Of a DNA stretch of 64,000 bases, positions 9,001 to 16,772 are shown piece by piece; positions within the stretch are counted from its first letter, which is position 1, and every line of letters starts with the position of its first letter. The stretch is taken from positions 1,302,001 to 1,366,000 of the forward strand of contig CAWDCL010000004.1 in assembly GCA_963800865.1 (NCBI GenBank), written 5' to 3'. The translations under genes were made by a program, and so were the position numbers. Below the pieces are notes generated by a model. It was not told the DNA's origin and ran no database searches. It saw only the letters and a program-made list of their open reading frames with translations. This stretch comes from JALOKP01 sp963800865 (lineage in GTDB: Bacteria > Acidobacteriota > Polarisedimenticolia > J045).

Positions 9001-10149
9001 CGGCCCCTTCGGCAGCGGCGCCAGCGCGGCCACGGCGGCGAGCGCGAGGCCGGAGAGCGCCGCGCCGGCCGGCGTGTCGACCAGCGGCGCGAGCGGGCCG
9101 AGCGCGCGCGCGGTCGCTTCCGAGAGCCAGCTCGCGGTTCCGATGCTGCCGACCTGCTCGAGCGCGCCCGGGGCCGCGGCCAGCGCGAGGCGCGCGGCGA
9201 TCACCGCCAGCGCCGCGCCGCGCCGCACGGCCAGCGCGGACAGGGCGAGCACCAGCGCCGCCAGCCCGGCCGCGAGCTGCGCGCGGCGGTCGGCCAGCCG
9301 GGCCCGCTCCACCGGCGCCGGAAGGACCTCGAGCGAGACGCGTGCGGCGACCTGTCCGCCCGAGGCCATCAGCGGAACGAGCGACCAGTAGGGCGCGCTC
9401 TCGGCCGCGGGGCGCGTGGGCGCCACGGGTGCACGCACCCCCTCGCCCCAGGCCTGCCAGCGCACGCTGGCATCGACGCCGGGCCCGAGGTCGCGGCCGA
9501 GCGCGCCGGCCGCCGGCTCGAAGGGGAGCGGCACTTCCGCCAGCAGCACCTGCGGCGCGTGCGCGGCACGGCGCGCGACGACGAGCCGCAGAACGAGGCC
9601 GCGCCGGAGCGCAATCACCGCCGGTGGCGTCTCGAGCTGGGCGCGGATCGCCTCGCGCTCGTCGGGTGCGAGCCGCATGCTCGAGCCGGACCAGGCGACG
9701 ATCGTCGCGAGGTCCGGGCCAAAGAGGACGAGGCCCGAGTCGGGGCCGAGCGCAGCGCGCTCGGCGTCGAGCCAGCCGGCGACCTCGGCGTTGGTGGCGG
9801 GAGGTTCCGCGCGCAGGGTGGCGTCGACCGCCGAGACCAGCTCCGACCAGTTGCGCTCGACCCCCTGCACCGCGGTGGCCAGGCGCTCGTAGGGGGCCCT
9901 GCGGGGAGCGATTTCGGACTGCCCGGCGAGGCCGGCGACGACCGCGAGCAGCGCGGCGAGGCGCAGCGCCCGGCCGCGTCGCCGGACCGCGCCGATCGCC
10001 GCGGCGGCGAGCGCCACCGCGGCCAGCACGAGCGCCGCGACCGCGGCCCCCGGCGCGCGGGAGAGCGCGGCCAGGAGGGCGGCCGATGCCAACGCCAGCG
10101 GGATCCCGTCGAGGACGGCGAACGGGGCCGCGCGGCGCAGGTCGTTCAT
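6100..10149 (-). CDS. large membrane sensor histidine kinase, NtrY-like
   Basis: A 1,349-residue kinase, far longer than the usual 700-750 for NtrY. The N-terminal two thirds holds many hydrophobic segments and large loops, including a periplasmic sensory region. There follow a HAMP-like linker (KLVRPLADLERATARIAGGAFDTEV region), a PAS domain (LIASMPLAVLALREDGSI), the H-box AHEIKNPLTPI with phospho-acceptor near His1131, N-box NLVVNAL, G1 DTGPGID and G2 GSGLGLPI. HEIKNPLTPI is typical of NtrY/NtrB-type kinases paired with sigma-54 activators. No response regulator is adjacent; the sigma-54 activator upstream lacks a receiver domain. The ATG at 10149 has a weak ribosome site. A sigma-54 promoter about 295 bases upstream may drive this gene and the zinc-ribbon kinase after it. 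Confidence 0.9.
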   Translation of the reverse strand: MNDLRRAAPFAVLDGIPLALASAALLAALSRAPGAAVAALVLAAVALAAAAIGAVRRRGRALRLAALLAVVAGLAGQSEIAPRRAPYERLATAVQGVERNWSELVSAVDATLRAEPPATNAEVAGWLDAERAALGPDSGLVLFGPDLATIVAWSGSSMRLAPDEREAIRAQLETPPAVIALRRGLVLRLVVARRAAHAPQVLLAEVPLPFEPAAGALGRDLGPGVDASVRWQAWGEGVRAPVAPTRPAAESAPYWSLVPLMASGGQVAARVSLEVLPAPVERARLADRRAQLAAGLAALVLALSALAVRRGAALAVIAARLALAAAPGALEQVGSIGTASWLSEATARALGPLAPLVDTPAGAALSGLALAAVAALAPLPKGPRTRRALGLAALAAAALGLALAGAVTVGERLSLLELVGPRGGAGVRVALALALASPAWAAFVLAARLEGPRLGRSAGGLTVALAAVGAGALAALAHGLAVPRAQVRAVDESVEPAIASRDRAWDTALEETLALTRPDPGPASLSPERDAIDLWWNSPLGRQGLASGVWKYDADGRLDDAFATGFPPVDPAPQLDALGRDAAGGERPAQVELSFVGGTFRVRLAQRARPQGGRWIAAVLEAPGNLPGLAATDPLRARRGADRHGALYPPASELEPRLAWYDAARRVVHSDVEPAPPPPAAAPDEPTWRSATVQGRRSRILDLPDRGGTVSVMVFPPRPVAIAAMAVGWSALLVALALGAAALRRVVTDPIGSGAALEQGVRRVMGRFRVQVALLLLAAGLLPLLALGVSLRVLAARQAAQQLATEGARAVGYARGFLQDYLALEGERGMRLDDALAAWLARTLDDDVCAWEGDGALVASSRPDLVRAGLLPDRLDGATWRRIVEGRASLVEEPARRAPGGRVVSSAVAHGPLVAPGTATGVVSVSLGRAGQRVADELRDVDRALLISSALLVLLAAVVIAPATRKLVRPLADLERATARIAGGAFDTEVPETGYDETRSLARAFRAMGASLATQRDGLERRREAMERLIASMPLAVLALREDGSIWAANPEARALFEAAPDLPLPDDAMPPLMVDLPRDAETRHLRVSTIRLPRETDDEPARLVVVEDLSDTVRGQRLVAWAEMARRIAHEIKNPLTPISLVVEHVRRLAAEDDPRLPEVLDRALATIGDQVRVLRETSSEFSDYARLFAARPERFDLAPLLAQWLAPYRLAPPAGVRFETTGPPTLPPALADPRLLRRALANLVVNALAAVEGGGTVTVGWEVRDGPPRALAISVSDTGPGIDPGRLSQLFEPDVTTRDTGSGLGLPIARQAVEAQAGRIEVESRPGAGARFTILLPLAAGPGAPLR

Positions 10150-10444
10150 CGCGAGCGGATGATAGTGCGCGGCGGGTCCAGCGAGCTTCCCATCGTGGAC
10201 CGTCTCTCCCGGACGCCGAACGGCCCGCCTCGCGGCGGGCCGTTCCGGGAACTCAAGGGGGGAGTCAGTCAGTCAGGATCAGGAGTCGTCTCGTTCAGGC
10301 GATGGGAAATCCCGACAAGGGGCCGAGGGTTGGGTTCCACTTGCTCGGGGCAAAGTGGGCAACGGGCTTGGCACTGCGTCGGGTTCTTAGGGCAACGGGG
10401 TCGGTTCCCCTCGAACCCCCTGTCGGGTCTTTCCGCCTTCGCAC
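10150..10444 (-). other. untranslated leader or small RNA upstream of the histidine kinase
   Basis: The stretch between the histidine kinase start (10149) and the activator gene (10606) has no credible gene and contains patches of lower G+C. If transcription starts near 10444 (see the sigma-54 promoter), a leader of about 295 bases would precede the kinase, with a small hairpin at 10337-10358 (CCACTTGC/GCAAAGTGG arms) and the strong hairpin at 10218-10245. A GTCA tetranucleotide run sits at about 10263-10274. I could not match it to tmRNA, SRP RNA, RNase P or a known riboswitch. Confidence 0.4.
10218..10245 (-). terminator. strong 12-bp hairpin in the leader of the histidine kinase
   Basis: GAACGGCCCGCC-tcgc-GGCGGGCCGTTC is a perfect stem with a four-base loop. 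No U-tract follows on either strand, so it is either an inefficient terminator, an attenuator, or the 3' end of a short RNA made from the sigma-54 promoter at 10455-10471. Confidence 0.55.
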
Positions 10445-10454
10445 CCAAGACATA

Positions 10455-10471
10455 TGCAACGGGGATGCCAA
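10455..10471 (-). promoter_or_regulatory. sigma-54 (-24/-12) promoter
   Basis: Read on the minus strand the bases are TTGGCATCCCCGTTGCA. This gives GG and GC separated by exactly 10 bases and matches TGGCAC-N5-TTGCA at 10 of 11 fixed positions. Predicted start is near 10444, pointing at the NtrY-like kinase. The sigma-54 activator gene lies immediately upstream. Confidence 0.65.
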
Positions 10472-10576
10472 AGTCTGGCCATAGGTCGAAAGTGTTGATA
10501 AGAATCAACTTGGCAGAAATCGTCGAGTCGGGCACCCCGGGCCGGGGGGTGCGGCGGGTGATGCATCCGGCCCGGC

Positions 10577-10595
10577 CCGTTGCGTCCTGCAACGG
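10577..10595. promoter_or_regulatory. GTTGC-N5-GCAAC dyad, candidate upstream activator site
   Basis: CCGTTGC-gtcct-GCAACGG lies between the activator stop codon and the sigma-54 promoter, centred about 142 bases upstream of the predicted start, a typical enhancer distance. It sits in a longer imperfect inverted repeat (about 10569-10603), so it could instead be the terminator hairpin of the activator gene. The same core dyad occurs at the activator's start (15850-15866). Confidence 0.45.
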
Positions 10596-10605
10596 TCCCG
10601 GCCGG

Positions 10606-13600
10606 TCAGGACGTCTCGTCGAGCTCGCCGAGGCGACGCAACTTCCGATACAGGGTGGAGCGGTCGATCCCCAGCATCTCCGCGGCGCGGGAGCGGTTCC
10701 CTTGCGCGGCCCGCAGCGCCTGCCGGATCTGCTCGACTTCCGTCTCCTCGAGCGTCGCCACGGGGCCGGAGGCCGCCGGCGCGCCCTGCGCCGCGGCGCG
10801 CTCGTGGAACGCGCAGTTCTCCAGCACGTCGAGCTCGGTGATCACGTCGCCGTCGACGAAGGCCGCCAGCTTGGTCAACTCGTGCTCCAGCTCGCGCACG
10901 TTCCCCGGCCAGTTGTGGCGCAGGAAGAGGCGCAGCGCGGCCGGTTCGAGCCGCCGTGGCGGAGTGCCGGCGCGCTGGCCGAGCATCTCGAAGATGGCAT
11001 CGACGAGCAACCCGACGTCCTCGATCCGCTCGCGCAGCGGCGCGAGGTGCACGCGCGCGACATCGAGCCGGTAGAGCAGGTCCTCGCGGAAGCGCCCCTC
11101 GCGCACGGCGGCGGTCAGCTCGCGGTTGGTTGCGGCGACGATCCGCACGTCGACCTGCCGCGGCAGGTCCTCGCCCAGCCGGCGGATCTCGCCGAACTGG
11201 ATCGCGCGCAGCAGCTTCGGCTGGAGGTGCATCGGCATCTCGCCGATCTCGTCCAGGAACAGCGTCCCGTGGTCGGCCTGTTCGAACAGCCCCTTGCGGT
11301 CGCGGTCGGCGCCGGTGTAGGCGCCGCGGCGGTGACCGAACAGCTCGGACTCCAGCAGCGTCTCGGTCAGCGCGGCGCAGTTGACGGTCACGAAGCGCTG
11401 CTCGCGCCGCGGGCCGTTGTAGTGCACGACCCGCGCCACGAGGTCCTTGCCCGTGCCGGACTCGCCCGTGATGAGCACCGGAATCTCGGTCGGGACGATC
11501 TTGTCGAGGATCCGGTAGACCCGCTGCATCGGCGGCGACGCGCCCACGATGCTCTCGTAGCGGAAGCGCACCTCGAGGCTCGACTGCTTCTCCAGGATCT
11601 CGATCCGCTGCTCTTCGACCTCCTTCGACAGCTGCTCGTTCAGGCGCCGGATCTCGTCGGCCTGGCGCCGCAGCTCGTCCACCAGCCGTGCGTTGCCGAG
11701 CGCGATCCCGGCCTGGTCGGCGAGCCGCGCGACGAGTTCGAGGTGGCGCGGCTCGAAGGCCGCGGCCGCCCGCCGGGAATCGAGGACGATCGCTCCGGCG
11801 GCTTCGCCGCGCACCGCGAGCGGGGCCGCGAGCAGCGAGCGGATCGCCAGGGCGTGGATCGAGACCGAGGCCGAGAGGCGCGCGTCGGTCAGCGCATCGA
11901 GAGCCAGGAGCGGCCGGCCGTCGCGCATGACGCCGCGCGCGACGCCGCGGGCCAGTTCGCGCTCCGCGCCGTCCAGCTCCGCGCCCCCCGCGCCGCGCGC
12001 GATCTCGACCACCGACTCGCCCCCCTGGTCGAGCAGGACGAAGCCGCGCTCGGCCCCGGTCAGCTCGATCGCGGTGTCGACCAGGATCGACAGGACGGCG
12101 CGCGGTTCGAGGTTCGAGTTGAGCGCCCGGTTGATCGCCAGGAGCCGCTCGAGTTCCGCCGCGTGCAGCGTGCGATCGAGCGCGGCGTCGGCGGTCGCCG
12201 GCGGGTGGGAGGCCGGCGGCAGATCGATGCCGGCCGGCGCGTTCGGCGCCGCCAGGAGCGCCAGCGCGCGGGCCCGCGGGTGCGCCGCGAGCCGCTCGCG
12301 ATCGGCGTCCGGTGCGGCGGCGAGCCAGGTTTCGAGGGCCTGGCGCGCAGCCAGCGCGAGGACCGCCGCGTCGGCCTCCGCGTCGGCCAGGCGCGCGGCG
12401 TCGGCTTCGGCGGCGAGGGCCCGCCAGGCGAGATCGCCGCGCTCGTGAGCGGCGAAGACCGAGGCCGCCGCCGCCGCGTCGTCGCGCGCCGCCGCCGCGT
12501 TGCCGCGGCCCCGCGCCAGTTCGCGCTCCGCCGCGAGCAGGCGGGCCCGGGCCACGCACTCGTCCCAGCCCGCGGCCTCCGCCGCCTGCCGCGCGCGGCG
12601 CAGGGCGAGTTGCATCCGCTCGTCGTCCCCGCGTTCGAGGCTCACCTCGGCCAGCGCCAGCAGCCCCTCGACCTCGAGCCGGTCGGCGCCGCCGCGGCGC
12701 GCGAGGAAGCAGGCTTCCTGCAGCGCCTCGCGGGCCGCCTCGCCGTCGCCGCGGCCGGCGAGGGCCCGGCCGCGAAGCAGCGCCCGCAGCGCCTGCTCCC
12801 CGAGCGGCGCGTCGGGCCGGGCCGGGAGCCGGGCCTCGACCTCCGCCACGTCGCTGCGCGCGGCCGCGATCGTGGCGAGCGCGATCCGCGTTTCGGCGGC
12901 AGCGGATTCGACGCCGCAGCGCTCGGCTTCCGCGTGGGCCTCGAGCGCGAGGGCGAGGGCGGCACGCAACTGGCCGCGCTCGAGCAGCAGGAGTCGCCTC
13001 GCGCGCCGCCAGCGCCGCCGCCTCGTGCGGCTGTCCGAGGCGGCGCCGGCGCGCCGCAGCGGCGCGGAGCGCCTGCTGGGCCTCGCGCCGCCGGCCGAGG
13101 CGCGCCAGCAGGCGTCCGCTGAGCGCCGCCGACTCCGCCTCGTCGTCGAGCCGGTGCGCGGCGCGGGCCTCGGTCAGCAGGCGCTGGGCTTCGTCGAGCG
13201 CTTCCGCCGCGCGGCCGCTCGCCTCGAGGGCCAGCGCCCGGCCGCGGCGCGCCGCGGTGGTTGCGCCGGCGCTGCCCGCGGCGCGCGCCCGGTCCTCGGC
13301 CATGCGGAAGCGCTCCAGCGCCTCCGCGCTGCGACCGCTCGCCAGGGCCAGTTCACCGAGCGCGACCAGCGCTCCCGTTTCCACGTCGGTGCGCCGCGCC
13401 CGGCGGGCCTGGCCGAGCGCGGATGCGAGCCGCGTTTCCGCGTCGCCGGCCCGCCCGGCGCGCGCGAGGGCCCGGCCCCCTTCCAGCAGGACTTCCGCGC
13501 CGAGCCCGGCTTCGCCCAACTCGTCGAGCAGCGCGAGCGCTTCCTCGAGGTGGACGACGGCGGCCGCGAGGTCGCCGCGTGCGCTCGCCAGCACCGCCGC

Positions 13601-15847
13601 GCCGCGCAGCGACTCCGCGAGCGCGCGGGGCTCTGCGGCAGATCGTGCGGCAGCGATCGCCCGGGCCGCCTCCGCCTCCGCTTCGCGCGGAAATCCCAGC
13701 GCGGCGAGCGCTGCGGCCCGCGTCCGGCGCAACCCCGCGGCATCCCGTCCGCCGAGGTCCGCGGCGAGCAGCGCGAGCGCATCGTCCGCAAGCCGGATGG
13801 CCGCGCGCGGCAGGCCATCGTCGACGGCCCGTTCGGCGGCAGCGGCGAGGAGCGGCAGCGCCGCTTCGCGGCGGCCTGCCGCGGCCAGGTGGTGGCCTCG
13901 CTCCTCTTCGGCGCCGGGTCTGTCCGCCAGCTGTTCGGCGCGCCGCGCGTGCAGCGCGGCGCGCGCCGCCGGGCTGGCCAGGTTGAGCGCATCGGCCGCG
14001 GCCAGCCGCGGCGAAAGCGCGATGCCGACCCGCCCCGCGACGTCGACGATGCGCCGCACGGTACCGCCGGCGACGAGCGCATCGAGCGCCTCGGCGTCCC
14101 GGGCCGCACGCGGCTCGAGCTGTTCGAGTTCCGCCAGCGGAAGCGGCCCGCCGCCGGCGACGCCGAGCGCGGCGAGCAGCGCGCGCGCCTCGGCGCTCTC
14201 CGGCAGCGCCACCGGGACGGAAGGGGCCCCGGCGAGCGCCGCTCCGAGGGTCGCGGGCAGCGCCAGTTCGGGCCCGACGCGTCCGGTCGCGACCAGCGCC
14301 TCGGCAAGCCGGGCGATCGCCCCCGGCGATCCGGCGGTCGAGGCGGCGAGTTCCTCGATCCACGCCGGCGGCAGGGCGGGGGAGCCGATCATCGACGCCA
14401 GCGCGCGGCCGGCGTCGGCCGGCGCCAGCGGCGGGAGCGGGACTGCCGTCGCACCGGCCGGCACCGCGAATCCGGAGCCTCCGGCGGGCTCGTCGTCGCG
14501 GTGAGCGAAGACGACGAGCGCCGGGAGCGTGCCCGACGCGGCCTCCGCGGCGAGCGCGAGCAGGACCTCGCGCGAGGCCGCATCGGCCAGGTCGGCGTCA
14601 TCGACGAGGGCAACGACGGGGAGGCCGGCGAGTCGCGCGACGAGGCGCTCGGAGCGGGTCGCGCCGTCGTCCGGCGGCGGCGCGGCGCGCTCGTGGCGCG
14701 CCAGCGCGTGCTCGAGCGCGTCGACGAACCCGAGCGGCCGGGACGGCACGTCGCGCGGGCCGACGAGCACGGCCGGGCGGGCGGCGGCGTGGGCCTCGAG
14801 CAGGAACTCCTCGAGCAGCCGCGAGCGGCCGGAACCCGCCGGGCCGCGGACCGACCAGAGGCCGCCCTGCTGGCCGGTGGGCGATCCGAGCGCGTCGCGC
14901 CACGCGGCGAGCTGCGCCCCGCGGCCGATCAGCTCCGCGGCCAGCGGCGCGGCGAGCGGGGCGGCGGGCGCCGCGGCCGCGCCGGACAGCGGCGCGAGGC
15001 GCCGGCGCGCGTCCTCGGCGGTCGGCGGGCGGCGCGCCGGGTCCTTCTCGAGCAACGCGAGGATCAACTGCTCGAGCAGCGGCGCGACGCCGCTCGCGAG
15101 GTCCCGCGGCGGAGTCGGGGCGACGGAGAGGTGGGCGCGCGCGACCTCCCAGGCGTCGGCGCCCAGGAACGGATCCTGCCCGGTGACGACGCGGTAGAGC
15201 ACGCAGCCCAGCGCGTAGAGGTCGGAGCGTCCGTCGAGTGCCGCGCCGCGCAGCGTCTCGGGGGCGAGCGTGGCCGGCGTTCCGCGGAGCACGCCGCGCT
15301 CCGCGTGCCCCGTGCGCGCGACGAGCCCGAGGTCCATCAGCCGCACCGGCGGGGGGTCGCTCGCGAGCTGGTCGCCGACGAGAATGTTCGCCGCCTTGAC
15401 GTCGCCGTGAACGAGACCGCGGCGGTGCAGCGCGCCGAGCGCGTCGAGCAGCGCGTCGGCGACGCGCGCGACGGTGGCCGCGTCCGCGCCGGCGAGCGCA
15501 ACGTCGATCGGCCGGCCGGGGACGAGGTCCATCGTGAACCACGCCGCCTCGGCGGCCCCGGCTCCCCCCGCGACGTCCGTCGAGTCCAGCACGCCGAACT
15601 CGTGGACCGCGACCAGGTGCGGGTGGCGGAGCGTCGCCAGGACGTGGAACTCGCGGTGGAACGCGCGGACCAGCTGGGCCGGGTCGGTGACCCCCTGCGG
15701 CCGCAGGAGCTTCAGCGCGAGAACGCGCCCGGAGGCCCGGTCCCGGACCTCGAACACCTCCCCCGCGGCGCCGGACCCGAGGCGCCCCTGGATCTCGAAG
15801 CGGCCGGCGAGCAGCGGGGGGGCTGGCATGCGGTCGTTATGCGCCAC
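10606..15847 (-). CDS. composite sigma-54 activator: protein kinase, AAA ATPase, TPR, GAF, AAA+, FIS (one +1 frameshift)
   Basis: About 1,745 residues once one extra base near 13,000 is removed. Order of domains: protein kinase (about 15-285; LGSGAAGEV, ALK, HGDVKAAN with Gly in place of Arg in HRD, DLG in place of DFG); a STAND/AAA-type ATPase with Walker A GPAGSGRS; a long Ala-rich helical repeat region resembling TPRs; GAF (about 1245-1390); sigma-54 AAA+ domain (about 1432-1660) with Walker A GESGTGKD, sigma-54 contact loop GAYTGA (Tyr for Phe) and Walker B FLDEIGEM; and a FIS-type helix-turn-helix ending RAAEMLGIDRSTLYRKL. It has no receiver domain, so input is likely kinase activity or ligands at GAF/ATPase. 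The start is GTG 15847 or ATG 15829. The catalytic Asp of the kinase loop is kept, so activity is possible. Confidence 0.88.
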
Positions 15848-15849
15848 TC

Positions 15850-15866
15850 TGTTGCAGGGCGCAACA
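15850..15866. promoter_or_regulatory. TGTTGC-N5-GCAACA dyad at the activator start
   Basis: TGTTGC-agggc-GCAACA is a perfect 6-bp dyad with a 5-base spacer, directly upstream of the GTG start at 15847. NtrC sites have the same half-site length and spacing (TGCACC-N5-GGTGCA). A bound protein here would block the gene's own translation start or early transcription, as in autorepression. The match to the dyad downstream of the gene supports a shared binding protein. Confidence 0.5.
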
Positions 15867-15941
15867 CTCCCCGGAACTGCTGCTCGCCTGTCCGGAGCGG
15901 CGCGCCGCCGGCCGCAACCCCCTCAAAAGGCACGGGAAGGC

Positions 15942-15969
15942 AAAAAAAACGGCCCTCCGAGGAGGGCCG
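15942..15969 (-). terminator. rho-independent terminator after the tRNA pair
   Basis: On the minus strand CGGCCCTCC/GGAGGGCCG forms a tight hairpin followed by eight T residues. It ends transcription coming from tRNA-Val and tRNA-Ala, about 190 bases past the tRNA-Ala gene. The activator promoter must therefore lie between 15867 and 15941. Confidence 0.85.
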
Positions 15970-16159
15970 AACTGGTAGAGGAAAAGGAGTCAGTGACAGT
16001 TACATAAGCAATCGGCATGCCAGACCCCGTGCAAGGGGAAGTCGAACCGGCGCAAGAGCTTGCCGTTCGCAGTGCTCCGGAGAAGGGCGGGACGGTTCTG
16101 CCAGCCTGACGCGGCGGGTCAGTCTGACGGGGCGGGCCTGACGTTCAACGGCAGGGGAC
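15970..16159. other. spacer between terminator and tRNA-Ala
   Basis: No supported gene. It contains AACTGGTAGAGGA followed by AAAAGGAGTC, the same words found in the leader of the lipoprotein gene at 62387, and two imperfect copies of CTGACGSGGCGGG at about 16105-16135. A 30-codon frame from 16017 lacks a well placed ribosome site. Confidence 0.4.
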
Positions 16160-16235
<76 letters not shown>

Positions 16236-16250
16236 GATGGGAAGGGGAGT

Positions 16251-16325
16251 TGGTGGGGCGTGTAGGATTTGAACCTACGACTTCCACCGTGTGAAGATGG
16301 CACTCTACCGCTGAGTTAACGCCCC
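16251..16325 (-). tRNA. tRNA-Val (anticodon CAC)
   Basis: Minus-strand cloverleaf: acceptor GGGGCGT/ACGCCCC, D arm TAACTCAGCGGTAGAGT, anticodon loop TTCACAC in a CCATC/GGTGG stem, T arm GGTTCAAATCC, A73 and encoded CCA. It reads GTG codons. It is first in a two-tRNA transcript, with a good promoter 14 bases upstream of its 5' end. Confidence 0.97.
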
Positions 16326-16338
16326 TGAAACCCGCGGG

Positions 16339-16367
16339 ATTAAAGCACGCGGCAGGGGGACTGTCCA
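16339..16367 (-). promoter_or_regulatory. sigma-70-type promoter of the tRNA-Val/tRNA-Ala transcript
   Basis: On the minus strand TGGACA, a 17-base spacer and TTTAAT; one mismatch to consensus in each hexamer. The -10 ends 13 bases before the mature 5' end of tRNA-Val. Confidence 0.75.
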
Positions 16368-16462
16368 CCAAACGGCACCCTGGCCGCGCGAGCCGCCCGA
16401 TCGGCCCGCAGGGAGGGTCCCGGACGGTCGATCCCGGACTGGCGGCCGATCCCCGGAAGTAG

Positions 16463-16480
16463 TAGATTTATCAACATCTA
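16463..16480. promoter_or_regulatory. A+T-rich dyad upstream of nrdJ
   Basis: TAGAT-ttatcaac-ATCTA is an inverted repeat in a locally A+T-rich spot, about 45 bases upstream of the nrdJ -35 box. NrdR boxes are A+T-rich sites in front of ribonucleotide reductase genes, but this one does not match the NrdR consensus well, so the binding protein is unknown. Confidence 0.35.
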
Positions 16481-16524
16481 GGGGTGATCCGGGCTGCGGC
16501 GCGCAAGATCTTGTGGTTCCCCCG

Positions 16525-16553
16525 TTGACATCCCGAAGCGCCGCGACTAATGT
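16525..16553 (+). promoter_or_regulatory. nrdJ promoter and long G+C-rich leader
   Basis: TTGACA (perfect -35), a 17-base spacer and TAATGT as -10. Predicted start is near 16560, leaving a leader of about 210 bases before the nrdJ ATG. The leader contains several short inverted repeats. I looked for a cobalamin riboswitch, expected for a B12 enzyme, and could not identify its B12 box. Confidence 0.7.
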
Positions 16554-16772
16554 CGCGCGCGCCGCAGGAGCCCGTGAGTGTTCCCTTTTGCCCGCGGGCA
16601 GGAGGCACCCGGGTGGGTGCGGTCCAAGAGGAGAACCCGGGGTCCGCGCGTCGAGGGGTGAGTTGGGGGCGGCGCCGCCGTGGCGCTGCACGGCGGCACT
16701 CCCCGGGACAACCAACAGCGGCGGGAGGCGGCTCATGCCCCCGCACGGCCATCGCTCCACGGAGGATCCAGC

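Noticed and set aside
10269..10592. 107-codon minus-strand frame between the activator and the histidine kinase
   Set aside because: No ribosome site, no motif, and it spans the sigma-54 promoter and the candidate enhancer dyad.
10150..10605. tmRNA, SRP RNA, RNase P RNA or 6S RNA in the low G+C gap
   Set aside because: None of the conserved ends or core words of these RNAs is present.
6097..13122. Very long open frame of over 2,300 codons on the plus strand, antisense to the kinase and activator genes
   Set aside because: High G+C codon bias keeps antisense frames open. The sequence is a shuffle of Arg, Ala, Gly, Pro and Gln with no motif, while the minus strand encodes clear domains. Similar shadows opposite the protease and MscS-type genes were rejected for the same reason.
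16017..16109. 30-codon frame beginning at an ATG after AAAAGGAGTC
   Set aside because: The spacing from the ribosome-like site is about 25 bases, too far, and the frame has no features.
16554..16772. Cobalamin riboswitch upstream of nrdJ
   Set aside because: A loosely similar GGAGAACCCGG stretch is present, but the B12 box and the expected helices could not be laid out.
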